A DNA stretch of 64,000 nucleotides from Nocardioides sp. NBC_00368 (GCF_036090055.1 NZ_CP107970.1:2978501-3042500); one strand, 5' to 3'. Shown: positions 17,224 to 26,100, numbered from the stretch's first letter. The notes: a model not told the origin generated them from the letters alone. Translations and numbers: made by a program.

Positions 17224-18894
17224 GTGACCACCGACGCGACCGAGGACCTGACCGGTCTCGAGCCATCGGCGCGCTCGCTCCTGGACGCGGTCATCGCGAT
17301 GTCGAGCGAGCTCGACCTGAGCGCCATGCTCGAGCGGATCACCCGCTCCGCCTGCGAGCTGACCGGAGCCGGCTACGGCGCTCTCGGTGTGCTCGACCTC
17401 GACGGAAATCTGCAGGACCTGATCACCTACGGGCACCAGCAGGAGCCGACGCTGCAGGTCGTGGGCAAGAGCCGCGGCCGCCGGGCGCGGCTGGATGCCG
17501 ATCCCTACGCCGATGCCATCGTCGATGACGGAGCGGATGATGATGACGAGCCGGCGTCGACGACCCGCCCCCGGGGAATCACCGCTCCCGAACCGCTGCT
17601 GCTGGTCGGTTCTCGCGCTGCCGAGGGCGGCAGCCACGCGCTGCGTACGGGCGATCCCGGCAAGCGCAAGTTCATCGAGGTGCCGCTGCGGATCAAGGAC
17701 CACGACTTCGGCCACCTGCTCCTGTCCGAGAAGGTCGGCGGCGCCGACTTCACCAGCCACGACGAGCAGCTCGTCGTCGCCCTGGCCCGTGCCGCGGGTG
17801 CCCAGATCGACAAGGTACGCGAGCTCGAGCTCAGCGAGCAGCGCCGCAAGTGGCTCGAGGCGAGCGCCGAGCTCAGCCGCGCCCTGACCCCGCCGCTGGA
17901 CCACACGGTCGCGCTCGAGCGGATGTGCGAGACCGCACTGCCCCTCATGCGCGCGATCGGCGTCGGCGCCGGCACCCGCATCGAGCACGGCCTCGTCTCC
18001 GGGGTCGCGGCCGTGGCCGGCCAGGAGGAGCGGGTCCGTGCGGTGACCGAGAAGGTCCCGCTCCTGATCGACCGCCGCATCGTCGAGCCGCTCGACCTCG
18101 AGGTCGACGGGCTCTACGTCGTGGTCGCGCCGGTGCGTTCCTCGCTCGCCGGCCGTGGCGCTCTGCTGGCTATCTACGACAGGGCCCGGGCCGCCCACGA
18201 CGAGCACGAGCGCGAGCTCTTCTTCGGCTTCGCCGGCCAGGCCGCTCTCGCCCTGGACCGTCTCCGCGCCGTCGAGGACCGGGCCGACCTCGCCGTCATC
18301 ACCGACCGCGACCGGATCGCCCGCGACCTCCACGACGTGGTCATCCAGCGCCTCTTCGCGATCGGCCTCCAGCTCGAGACCCTGGGCCGCAACCCCGAGC
18401 GGGTCGAGGATCTGCCCAAGCGGCTCTCGGAGCAGGTCGACTCGCTGGACCAGACCATCAAGGACGTACGCGGCTCCATCTTCGACCTCAGCAACCACGA
18501 CGCCTCCTCGCTGCGGGCACAGGTGCGCGAGGTCGTCCGGGAGTACGCAGGCGTCATGGACTTCACCCCGGAGATCAAGATCACCGGGCCGGTCGACACA
18601 GCGGTGCCCGATGCGGTCCGCAACCACCTGCTGCCGGTGCTGCGTGAGGCGGTCTCCAACCTCGCCCGGCACGCCCAGGCCCACAGCGCCCAGATCGAGC
18701 TGAGCCTCCAGGACGACGAGATCAAGCTGGTCGTACGCGACGACGGCAGCGGCGTCCCGGAGGAAGCCGAGGAGAGCGGGCTGAAGAACGCCCGCTGCCG
18801 CGCGGTCCAGCTCGGTGGTCAGCTCGAGATCGGCCCGCGCTCCCCCAGCGGCACCGAGCTCGTGTGGCAGGTGCCGATCACCGCTGGGGTCTGA
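17224..18894 (+). CDS. GAF-domain sensor histidine kinase (DevS/NarX type)
   Basis: A 556-residue kinase with two GAF-like domains (about 20-195 and 215-350), a HisKA_3 dimerisation domain with phospho-acceptor His370 in DRIARDLHDVVIQRLF, and a HATPase_c domain (DDGSGVPEEAEESGLKN). The layout is that of DevS/DosS oxygen or redox sensors. The first GAF holds an acidic insert (DDGADDDDEP), and the histidine-containing loop expected before the heme-pocket strand is replaced by GDPGKRKFIEVP, so classical heme binding is doubtful. An in-frame GTG at 17146 would add 26 residues with no recognised domain. It converges on the response regulator with 7 bases between. Confidence 0.9.
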   Translation: MTTDATEDLTGLEPSARSLLDAVIAMSSELDLSAMLERITRSACELTGAGYGALGVLDLDGNLQDLITYGHQQEPTLQVVGKSRGRRARLDADPYADAIVDDGADDDDEPASTTRPRGITAPEPLLLVGSRAAEGGSHALRTGDPGKRKFIEVPLRIKDHDFGHLLLSEKVGGADFTSHDEQLVVALARAAGAQIDKVRELELSEQRRKWLEASAELSRALTPPLDHTVALERMCETALPLMRAIGVGAGTRIEHGLVSGVAAVAGQEERVRAVTEKVPLLIDRRIVEPLDLEVDGLYVVVAPVRSSLAGRGALLAIYDRARAAHDEHERELFFGFAGQAALALDRLRAVEDRADLAVITDRDRIARDLHDVVIQRLFAIGLQLETLGRNPERVEDLPKRLSEQVDSLDQTIKDVRGSIFDLSNHDASSLRAQVREVVREYAGVMDFTPEIKITGPVDTAVPDAVRNHLLPVLREAVSNLARHAQAHSAQIELSLQDDEIKLVVRDDGSGVPEEAEESGLKNARCRAVQLGGQLEIGPRSPSGTELVWQVPITAGV

Positions 18895-18901
18895 CCCCGG
18901 G

Positions 18902-19564
18902 TCAGTTCCCCTTGCGGGGGTGGAGGAGCTCCTTGGCCATCAGCGCCGCCTGGGTGCGGCGCTGCACGCCGAGCTTGGCCAGGATGCTGGAGACGTAGTT
19001 CTTCACCGTCTTCTCGGCCAGGAACATCCGGCCGGCGATCTCGCGGTTGGTCAGGCCCTCGCCGATGAGCGCGAGCAGGCGCTTCTCCTGGGGCGTGAGC
19101 GCCTGCATCTGCGGCGACTCGCCGTCGGGGTTGCGCATCTTCTCCATGACCTTCGCGGTCATCAGCGGGTCGAGCAGCGAGCCGCCACCGGAGACGGTGC
19201 GGATCGCCTCGACCAGGTCGTTGCCGCGGATGTCCTTGAGGACGTAGCCCTTGGCGCCGGCCATGATCGCCGAGAAGAGGGCCTCGTCGTCGTCATAGGA
19301 GGTCAGGATGAGCGCGAGCATGTCGGGGTAGGCCGCCCGCACCTCGCGGCAGACCTCGATCCCCGAGCCGTCGGGAAGGCGGGCGTCGAGCACGCACACG
19401 TCCGGTCGGAGACGGTCGATGTCCTCACGCGCCTGGGCGGTGGTGCCACCCTGGCCGACGACAGCGATGTCGTCATGACTGTCGAGCAGCGTTGTCAACC
19501 CCTGACGGACGACCTCGTGGTCGTCGAGCAGGTAGACCCGGATCGTCCTTGTCTCGGTCAACAC
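18902..19564 (-). CDS. NarL/DevR-type response regulator
   Basis: A 220-residue regulator. The receiver has the acidic pair in YLLDDHEVV (14-15), the phospho-acceptor Asp60 in VCVLDARLPDG and the lysine of GYVLKDI. A LuxR-type helix-turn-helix follows (LTPQEKRLLALIGEGLTNREIA). GTG at 19564 has a GGGGGA ribosome site about eight bases upstream and overlaps the last codons of cydDC by 7 bases, so it is probably the last gene of the cyd operon. The convergent histidine kinase next door is the likely partner. Confidence 0.92.
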   Translation of the reverse strand: MLTETRTIRVYLLDDHEVVRQGLTTLLDSHDDIAVVGQGGTTAQAREDIDRLRPDVCVLDARLPDGSGIEVCREVRAAYPDMLALILTSYDDDEALFSAIMAGAKGYVLKDIRGNDLVEAIRTVSGGGSLLDPLMTAKVMEKMRNPDGESPQMQALTPQEKRLLALIGEGLTNREIAGRMFLAEKTVKNYVSSILAKLGVQRRTQAALMAKELLHPRKGN

Positions 19565-22500
19565 CGTCTCACTTCCCCCATTCGTTGAAGGGAGACCACG
19601 GTATCGGTCAACCCCAGTCCGGTCGATGTGTGAGTCATCCACACTACGGTTTTCGTGCCGCCATGCGGACCAAGCTCTGCGCCGTGTTCTCTGCCGGGCT
19701 CTGTGTCAGCTGTCGAGCCATCCTCCCGCGCGAGCACCTCACGCGCCAGCGACGCGGCGGTCGAGGTGTCCAGATGAGCCAAAGGTTCATCCAGAACCAG
19801 GACCTTGTGCCCGGCCAGCAGCGACCTCGCCACCGCGAGCCTGGCCCGCTCGCCGCCGGAGACCTGGGCCGCGCCGTCGCCGAGCCTGGTCCGCATCCCG
19901 TCGGGGAGGGCGTCGAGCCAGTCGCCGAGGTGGGCGCGCCGGAGCGCCTGCTCGACCTCGTCGTCGGTGGCTTCGGGCCGCGCCAGACGGACGTTCTCGA
20001 CGAGGTTGGAGGAGAAGACGTGCGGGTCGTCGTCGACGAGCCCGACGATCTTCCGTACGTCCCTGGGGTCGAGGTCGCTCGTCGGGCGGCCGCCGAGCGT
20101 GATCGTGCCGGTGTCCGGGTCCAGGAAGCGCAGCAGCAGCGCGGCGAGGGTGCTCTTACCGGAGCCGGAGGGCCCGACGATGCCGATCCTCGCGCCCGGC
20201 TCGAGGTGCAGGTCGGGGATCTCGACGCTCTGGCCCGCCGTCGTGCCGCCGGGTCGGGCGGTGACGCCGGTGAGGGTGATCGTGGTGTCGCCGGCGGGCC
20301 GCTCGGGGTGCTCTGGGGTCTCGACCGCCGGCCGGCGGGCGGTGAGATCGTCGAGTCGGCGCTGGGCGGCGCGGGTGCGGGCCCTGGCGGCACCGGCGTC
20401 GGCCAGGGTCGCGGCCGGCTCGGCCATGGCCAGCGGGACCAGGGTGAGGAGCGCGAGCATCGGGCCGTCGCCGACCGTGGTGAAGGCGGCGGTCGCGGCG
20501 ACGGCGGCACCGGCGGTGACCAGCACGAGCGCCTTGGCCGCGGAGGCGGCGACCGCAGCGGTCGTGGTGGCTCTGGTGGCGGTGCGGGCCAGGCCGTCGA
20601 GCGCGTCCAGCACGGGCTCGCCGGCCTGCCACATGCGGCGCTCGGTCGCCGTCTGGGTCGCCTCGACCACCTGCTCGGACACCCTGGCCCGCACCGTGAC
20701 CGAGATGTTCTCGGCGCGTGCTGCTCCTGCGTACGCCATCCCGAAGGCGGCGCCCGCCGCCACCACCGTGGCCGCGGTGAAGGCCGCGGCGACCGGGTCG
20801 ATGAGCGCGGTCGCCAAGACCGCGAGGAGGGCCACGACGGCGTACTCCCGGATCGGCAACCGCACCCTCAGCTCCTCGTCGAGCACTGCGTCGACGTCGT
20901 CGACGACACTGGCGAGGACGTCGCCGCGGCGGCCCGGGAGCGCGCCGGGCACCAGCGGCACCAGCGCGTCGTAGATCTCCACCCGCCGCCTGGCGAGCAG
21001 CCGCAGTGCGCTGTCGTGCGACCACAACCGCTCCAGGTAGCGCAGCACCGGCCGCGCGATCCCGAACGTACGTACCCCCACCATCGCCGCCACCAGCGTC
21101 ATGATCACCGGGTGATAGGAGGCCTTGATGATCAGCCACCCCGCCAGCGCCGTCAGCGCCACCCCCGACGCCCAGCTCAGCCCGCCGACCACCGCCGCCC
21201 CCCACAGCGCCACCCGCGCCGAACCGGTAGTTGTGGCAGCCGAATCGGTAGTTGTGGGTGACGAAACTCGACTTTCATCCGCCATTTCTGCAGTGTCGGC
21301 CACCGCTTCTACGGTCTCGCCTGCCACTTCTACCGTTTCGGCGGACAGGGTGATGACCTGGTCGGCGATCTCGATGAGGGCCGGGCGGTGGGCGACGAGG
21401 ACGACGGCGCGGTCGCGGGCGAGATCGGTGACGGTGTCGGCGATGATCCGCTCGGTGTCGGGGTCGAGGTGGGCGGTGGGCTCGTCGAGGAGGACCCAGG
21501 GGCGATCGGAGAGTACGACGCGGGCCAGCGCCAGCCGGGCCCGCTCCCCTGCTGAGAGCGAGCGGCCGTCCTCGGCCAGGTCGGCACCGAGCCCGCCGGG
21601 CAGCTCGGCGATCCGGTCGGCGAGCGCGACCCGCTTCAACACCTGCCACAGGTCACCATCGGTCGCATCCGGCGACCCGAGGCGCAGGTTGTCGGCGATC
21701 GTCCCGCCGACGAACACCGGTCGCTGGGGCAGATAGGCGAACCGCCGCCGCCACCCGTCACCCTCGGCCGGGGTCTGCCCGTCGAGCTCGACGGTGCCGA
21801 CGTACGTCTCGTGGAGCCCCGCGATCGTCGCCAGCAACGTCGACTTCCCGCAGCCGCTCGGGCCGACGATCGCGGTGATCCCCCGCCCCGGGACCGTCGC
21901 GGAGACCGGTGCGAGCGCCGGCCGATCGCGGTCCGGATAGGTCAGTCCCACCCCGTCGAGAGACATGCCGAGACGCCGCTCCCGCGAGCCGAGATGGCCG
22001 TCGCTGGCCTCTCGGCCGACGTACGTGACGTCTCGGCCGACCGCACCGACCTCTCGGGCGGAGAGGTCGGCGGTGGCCTCGAGCGTGGCCGTACCCTCGG
22101 CGGCGGCGTGGAACTCGGTGCCGACGCGGCGCAGCGGCCAGTAGGCCTCCGGGGCGAGCAGCAGGACGACGAGGGCGGTCTGCAGATCGACGGAGCCGGC
22201 GGCGAGCCGGACACCGATGATGACCGCGACCAGGGCCACCGAGATGGTGGCGACGAGCTCGAGCACGGCCGAGGAGGCGAAGGCGATCTTCAGGGTCTCC
22301 AGGGTCCGGCGGCGGTAGCGGTCGGTGATCGTGGCGATGACCCCCGACTGCGCACGAGCTCGACCGAAGGCGACCAGGGTCGGCAGGCCCTTCATCACGT
22401 CGAGGAAGTGGCCGGCCAGCGCCGACATGGCGCGCCACTGGCCGGCCGCCTGGTCACGCGTGGCGAGCCCGACCAGCACTCCGAAGATCGGGATCAACGG

Positions 22501-22980
22501 CAGCGTGAGCCCCACGATGAGACCGCTGAGCGGGTCGGTCCAGGCGATCACCGCGAGCACCATGACGGGCAGTACGCACGCCAGCACCAGTGCCGGGACG
22601 TACCGCGTCAGATACGGCTCGGCGGCCGAGACCCCACGCGTGGCCAGGGCCGACAACGCCCCCGATCGACCCGCCTGCCCGCGCAGGATCGCGCCGACCA
22701 CCCGGCGCCGCAGGTCCGCGCCGACGACCCCGGCCGCCCGGGCGCCGGCCACGTCCGAGACCATCCCGACGAGCGCGCGCCCGGCGAAGACGGTCACGAC
22801 CGCCAGCGCCCAGCCGCTCACCGACCCGGTGCCGCGGATCGCGGAGATGAGCAGCCCGGTGACGGCGTACGTCTGGATGATCAGCAGCACCGCGCCCAGC
22901 ACCCCGGCCGCCACCACGACGGCGAGCGGCCGCCGGGCTACGGTCAGCTGGGCTCGCAGTCGCGGGTCGTTCGGGCGCAT
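19558..22980 (-). CDS. cydDC: fused CydD-CydC thiol/heme ABC exporter
   Basis: A 1140-residue fusion of both halves of the cysteine/glutathione ABC exporter needed to assemble cytochrome bd. The CydD half has a membrane domain (1-300), Walker A GPSGCGKST (373-381), signature LSAGE (475-479) and LLDEP (497-501). The CydC half has a membrane domain (about 590-860), Walker A GPSGSGKST (936-944) and a VSGGE signature. Two stretches, residues about 307-340 and 547-588, consist of 7-residue repeats encoded by 21-bp DNA repeat arrays (C and B); the second is the very junction of CydD and CydC. It starts one base after the cydB stop. Confidence 0.94.
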   Translation of the reverse strand: MRPNDPRLRAQLTVARRPLAVVVAAGVLGAVLLIIQTYAVTGLLISAIRGTGSVSGWALAVVTVFAGRALVGMVSDVAGARAAGVVGADLRRRVVGAILRGQAGRSGALSALATRGVSAAEPYLTRYVPALVLACVLPVMVLAVIAWTDPLSGLIVGLTLPLIPIFGVLVGLATRDQAAGQWRAMSALAGHFLDVMKGLPTLVAFGRARAQSGVIATITDRYRRRTLETLKIAFASSAVLELVATISVALVAVIIGVRLAAGSVDLQTALVVLLLAPEAYWPLRRVGTEFHAAAEGTATLEATADLSAREVGAVGRDVTYVGREASDGHLGSRERRLGMSLDGVGLTYPDRDRPALAPVSATVPGRGITAIVGPSGCGKSTLLATIAGLHETYVGTVELDGQTPAEGDGWRRRFAYLPQRPVFVGGTIADNLRLGSPDATDGDLWQVLKRVALADRIAELPGGLGADLAEDGRSLSAGERARLALARVVLSDRPWVLLDEPTAHLDPDTERIIADTVTDLARDRAVVLVAHRPALIEIADQVITLSAETVEVAGETVEAVADTAEMADESRVSSPTTTDSAATTTGSARVALWGAAVVGGLSWASGVALTALAGWLIIKASYHPVIMTLVAAMVGVRTFGIARPVLRYLERLWSHDSALRLLARRRVEIYDALVPLVPGALPGRRGDVLASVVDDVDAVLDEELRVRLPIREYAVVALLAVLATALIDPVAAAFTAATVVAAGAAFGMAYAGAARAENISVTVRARVSEQVVEATQTATERRMWQAGEPVLDALDGLARTATRATTTAAVAASAAKALVLVTAGAAVAATAAFTTVGDGPMLALLTLVPLAMAEPAATLADAGAARARTRAAQRRLDDLTARRPAVETPEHPERPAGDTTITLTGVTARPGGTTAGQSVEIPDLHLEPGARIGIVGPSGSGKSTLAALLLRFLDPDTGTITLGGRPTSDLDPRDVRKIVGLVDDDPHVFSSNLVENVRLARPEATDDEVEQALRRAHLGDWLDALPDGMRTRLGDGAAQVSGGERARLAVARSLLAGHKVLVLDEPLAHLDTSTAASLAREVLAREDGSTADTEPGREHGAELGPHGGTKTVVWMTHTSTGLGLTDTVVSLQRMGEVRRC
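21218..21343 (-). repeat. In-frame mirror-image 21-bp array at the CydD/CydC junction (array B)
   Basis: Six 21-base units (starts 21218, 21239, 21260, 21281, 21302, 21323): the first two are direct, the third is degenerate and the last three inverted. Direct units read close to GCCGAATCGGTAGTTGTGG, the same unit as array A. Because 21 is a multiple of three, the array stays in frame and encodes 42 residues made of heptads such as GETVEAV and PTTTDSA, forming the linker between the CydD ATPase domain and the CydC membrane domain. Confidence 0.85.
21955..22062 (-). repeat. In-frame 21-bp array in the CydD linker (array C)
   Basis: On the minus strand three direct units (CGGCCGAGACGTCACGTACG type) are followed by two degenerate inverted units with GGCGTCTCGGC cores. 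They encode heptads SAREVGA, VGRDVTY, VGREASD between the CydD membrane and ATPase domains. The unit is the same as in array D at 45735-45850. The period is 21 bases. Confidence 0.7.
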
Positions 22981-22981
22981 C

Positions 22982-23983
22982 TCAATGAGCGGCGGGGATG
23001 TGGTGGATGGAGATCCGCTTGCGGAAGATCCAGTACGTCCAGGCCTGGTAGCCCACCACGATCGGCGTGAACACCGCCGCGACGATCGTCATCAGCTTGA
23101 GCGTGTAGGGCGTCGCCGCCGCGTTCGTCGTGGTCAGCGAGTTCGCGACGTCCGTGGTCGAGGGCATCACGTCGGGGAAGAGCCCCACGAAGAGCCCGGC
23201 CACGGCCAGCCCGATCGCGAGGAAGGTGCCCGCGAAGGCGAGCCCCTCGCGACCGACGTACGCAGCCGCCAGCCCGCCCACGAGCGCGAGCGCCGCCACG
23301 ACGAAGATCACCGCGGTCGCCAGGTTGCCGGTGAGCGCCTGGGTCCAGACCAGGAAGACGACGGCGAGCACGGCCGCTACGACCCCGGTCTTGAGCGCCA
23401 GCGCGCGGGCCCGGCCGCGGATCTCGCCGTCGGTCTTCAGCGCGATGAACACCGCACCGTGGGTCACGAACAGCGAGAGCGTGACCAGACCGCCGAGGAG
23501 ACCGTAGGGGTTGAGCAGGGTCAGGACCGTTCCGGTGAACTCGAAGTCGGCGTCGATCGGCACCCCGCGCACGATGTTGGCGAACGCCACACCCCACAGG
23601 AACGCCGGGACGTAGGAGCCGAAGATCACCGCACGGTCCCACCAGCCGGCCCAGGTGACCGAGGGCCGCTGGTGGCGGTACTCGAACGCGACCCCACGCA
23701 CGATCAGCGCGATCAGGATGAGGAACAGCGGCAGGTAGAAGCCGGAGAACAGCGTCGCGTACCACTCCGGGAACGCCGCGAACGTAGCCCCGCCCGCGGT
23801 GAGCAGCCAGACCTCGTTGCCGTCCCAGACGGGGCCGATGGTGTTGATCATGACGCGCCGCTCGCGGTCGTCGCGGGCCAGCACCGGAAGCAGCATGCCG
23901 ACGCCGAAGTCGAAGCCCTCGAGGACGAAGTAGCCGATCCACAGCACGGCGATGAGGCAGAACCAGATTGTCGTGAGTTCCAT
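22982..23983 (-). CDS. cydB: cytochrome bd oxidase subunit II
   Basis: A 333-residue integral membrane subunit of cytochrome bd quinol oxidase, which reduces oxygen to water with high affinity. Family blocks GFDFGVGMLLP, IGPVWDGNEVWLLTAGGATFAAFP and the later FVTHGAVFIALKTDG are intact, with about eight or nine helices. The ATG at 23983 follows the cydA stop by ten bases. It sits between cydA and cydDC, the normal operon order. Confidence 0.97.
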   Translation of the reverse strand: MELTTIWFCLIAVLWIGYFVLEGFDFGVGMLLPVLARDDRERRVMINTIGPVWDGNEVWLLTAGGATFAAFPEWYATLFSGFYLPLFLILIALIVRGVAFEYRHQRPSVTWAGWWDRAVIFGSYVPAFLWGVAFANIVRGVPIDADFEFTGTVLTLLNPYGLLGGLVTLSLFVTHGAVFIALKTDGEIRGRARALALKTGVVAAVLAVVFLVWTQALTGNLATAVIFVVAALALVGGLAAAYVGREGLAFAGTFLAIGLAVAGLFVGLFPDVMPSTTDVANSLTTTNAAATPYTLKLMTIVAAVFTPIVVGYQAWTYWIFRKRISIHHIPAAH

Positions 23984-23993
23984 CGCAGGCTCC

Positions 23994-25472
23994 TCAGTAC
24001 GCGAAGTTCATCGGCTCGTCGGCATCCGAGTCGGAGCCGCGCAGGGACGGTGAGGGTGGCTCGACGAACGGGTCCGGAGCCTTCTTCACGTACTTCATCA
24101 GCAGGCCCACCTCGATGACGGCGAGCACCGCGTAGAGCGCGGTGAATCCCAGCAGCGACATCCACACCTCCCACGGCTCGACGCCCGGCGAGACGCCGTT
24201 GGCGGTGGTCAGCACCCCGAAGACCACCCACGGCTGACGTCCCATCTCGGTGAAGATCCAGCCCATCGAGTTGCCCAGCAGCACCATCACCGGCGCCGAG
24301 ATCGCCAGCGCGGGAAGCACCCGTCCGACGAACCCCGTCGGCGTACGTCCCTTGCGGGTCAGCCACAGCACCGCAAGCCCGACGAGTCCGCCGACCACGC
24401 CGAGGCCCATCATCCAGCGGAAGGTCCAGTAGGTGACCGGGATGTTGGGGGTGTAGTCACCGGGCGAGTAGTAGGTCGCGCCCGGCGTCGCCCCGTAGGT
24501 CTCGCGGTACTTCTCCTGCAGGTCGTAGATGCCCTCGACCTTGCCGTCGAAGGTGCCGGTGCCGAGGAAGGAGAGCACGCAGGGCACCTCGAGCGCCCAC
24601 TTCTCGTGCTTCCCGTCGCGGGTGCCGATGGTCAGGATCGAGAACGGCGCGCACGAGTCGGAGGTCTCCCACAGCGCCTCAGCGGCCGCCATCTTCATCG
24701 GCTGCACCTCGGTCATGATCTTGCCCTGGATGTCACCCGAGACCGCGACCCCGACGCCCGAGAAGACCATCACCCAGGCCGCCAGCACCATCCCGCGGCG
24801 GTACATCGGGCGCTCGACGTTGTTCTCCCCCGGCCGGCGCATGTAGAGCCAGCCCAGGATGCCGAGCATGAAGGCGGCCGCGGTCAGGTACGCCGCGAGG
24901 ATGACGTGCGGGAACGTACCCAGCTGCACCTTGTTGAACATCACCGCCCAGAAGTCGGTGAGCTCGGCGCGGCCGGTGACCTCGTTGAACTTGTAGCCGA
25001 CCGGGTGCTGCATCCAGGAGTTGGCCGCGAGGATGAACCACGACGACGCGAGCGTGCCGAGGTGGACGATCCACATGCACGCGTTGTGCAGCGCCCGCGG
25101 CAGCTTGTCCCAGCCGAAGATCCACAGGCCGAGGAAGGTCGACTCCAGGAAGAAGGCCAGCAGCGCCTCGATCGCCAGCGGGGCCCCGAAGACGTCCCCC
25201 ACGAAGCGGGAGTAGTCCGACCAGGTCATCCCGAACTGGAACTCCTGCACGATCCCGGTGACCACACCGAGCGCGAAGTTGATCAGGAAGAGCTTCGCGA
25301 AGAACTTGGTCAGCCGAAGCCACTCAGGGTTCTTCGTACGCAGCCAGATCGTCTCCAGCACGGCGACGAGCATGGTGAGTCCCACCGTGAGCGGGACGAA
25401 CAGGAAGTGGTAGACGGTCACGATGCCGAACTGCCACCTGGCTAACTCCAGGACGCTGTCCACGCCAGTCAC
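23994..25472 (-). CDS. cydA: cytochrome bd oxidase subunit I
   Basis: A 492-residue heme-bearing subunit. The N-terminal helix has the heme b595 ligand histidine region (LARWQFGIVTVYHFLFVPLTVG), the middle has GWIxxE-like quinol loop features in the segment before TYWTFRWMMGLG, and GNSMGWIFTEMGRQPWVV is the highly conserved C-terminal block. The loop is of the short-Q type. GTG at 25472 is preceded by GGGAG. It is the first gene of cydA-cydB-cydDC-response regulator. A Rex-type box lies about 76 bases upstream of the start. Confidence 0.97.
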   Translation of the reverse strand: MTGVDSVLELARWQFGIVTVYHFLFVPLTVGLTMLVAVLETIWLRTKNPEWLRLTKFFAKLFLINFALGVVTGIVQEFQFGMTWSDYSRFVGDVFGAPLAIEALLAFFLESTFLGLWIFGWDKLPRALHNACMWIVHLGTLASSWFILAANSWMQHPVGYKFNEVTGRAELTDFWAVMFNKVQLGTFPHVILAAYLTAAAFMLGILGWLYMRRPGENNVERPMYRRGMVLAAWVMVFSGVGVAVSGDIQGKIMTEVQPMKMAAAEALWETSDSCAPFSILTIGTRDGKHEKWALEVPCVLSFLGTGTFDGKVEGIYDLQEKYRETYGATPGATYYSPGDYTPNIPVTYWTFRWMMGLGVVGGLVGLAVLWLTRKGRTPTGFVGRVLPALAISAPVMVLLGNSMGWIFTEMGRQPWVVFGVLTTANGVSPGVEPWEVWMSLLGFTALYAVLAVIEVGLLMKYVKKAPDPFVEPPSPSLRGSDSDADEPMNFAY

Positions 25473-25547
25473 TATGACACTCCCGCATCACCGGCCACAC
25501 CACCCCCTCCCCTAGGCATACGTCCCATGTGTCGTGGCTTACGTCCC

Positions 25548-25565
25548 TTGTGAATTGCTTCACGA
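25548..25565 (-). promoter_or_regulatory. Rex-type operator upstream of cydA
   Basis: TTGTGAA and TTCACGA are arranged as an inverted repeat around TTGC. The inner 16 bases fit the Streptomyces Rex site TGTGAACNNNTTCACA except at two positions. Rex senses NADH/NAD+ and represses cyd genes in Streptomyces; the place, about 76-93 bases before cydA, fits that role. No rex gene is in the window. Confidence 0.6.
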
Positions 25566-25691
25566 GCTGCCTGCCAGTTCGGCGCCCCTCGCCACAAGTA
25601 CAGCGCTGAAGCGCTCCTCGTCTGGACGCAGCGCAGTGAGGAGCGCAGCGACGAACGAAGCGGAGGAAGACGAGGATCAAGCGGAGGCGCT

Positions 25692-25757
25692 CGCGAATTG
25701 CGAAGCAATCGCCAACAACCCAGCGCTGCGCGAATTGCGAAGCAATCGCCAACAACC
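25692..25757. repeat. Two exact 29-base direct repeats
   Basis: The 29-base sequence beginning CGCGAATTGCGAAGCAATCG is present at 25692-25720 and again, without change, at 25729-25757. Each copy could fold by itself (GCGAATTGC against GCAATCGC). Confidence 0.85.
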
Positions 25758-25833
25758 GAGCCCGGCCGCCCTGGGCTCGAGGTCACGACCGCGGGGGGAT
25801 GATCGCGACCTCGAGTCCGGGACGGCCGGGCTC
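25758..25833. repeat. 30-base imperfect inverted repeat
   Basis: The left arm (25758-25787, starting GAGCCCGGCCG) and right arm (25804-25833, ending CGGCCGGGCTC) are complementary at 26 of 30 positions, with 16 bases between. It could be a terminator-like hairpin or a dispersed repeat; it is far from any gene end. Confidence 0.7.
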
Positions 25834-25982
25834 TGTAGGTCTTCGTGCCACCAGGGCCGCAATCAGATGGGGGAGCTGATGCGGCAACCTGGTGGTCACT
25901 CAGTGGTGCAGGCCGAGGTGAACCTCAGCCCGTGAGATCACTATCTCATCATCCAGGGCCAGAGGTTGCGGTCGCGGACGGA

Positions 25983-26003
25983 CTGTTTACGTACTGTAAA
26001 CAG
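25983..26003 (+). promoter_or_regulatory. Palindromic operator upstream of the LuxR regulator
   Basis: Perfect 8-base arms CTGTTTAC and GTAAACAG flank GTACT. The site is AT-rich against its surroundings and lies about 100 bases before the regulator's ATG, as expected for a promoter-proximal operator, perhaps autoregulatory. Confidence 0.5.
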
Positions 26004-26100
26004 GTAACCTGCGTATCAGTAGACCTAATACGCGGGCGATACAGCGCTCCCACAGAAAATCCGGTATGCATTTGGATGTACCTTGAGGTGGGGGGTGACC

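Larger units (their letters stand above)
25473..26100. other. 628-base gene-free region with operators and repeats
   Basis: Divergent promoter region between cydA and the LuxR regulator. It holds a Rex-type box (25548-25565), a pair of 29-base direct repeats, a 30-base imperfect inverted repeat and a palindromic operator (25983-26003). Open frames inside it (for example 25534-25935) are built from the repeats and resemble no protein. Between about 25590 and 25690 the sequence has low-complexity GCGCAGCGACGAACGAAGCGG-like tracts often seen in actinobacterial intergenic regions. Confidence 0.75.

Noticed and set aside
25534..25935. A 133-codon frame in the gap before the LuxR regulator
   Set aside because: It consists mainly of the direct and inverted repeats and has no ribosome site or family likeness.
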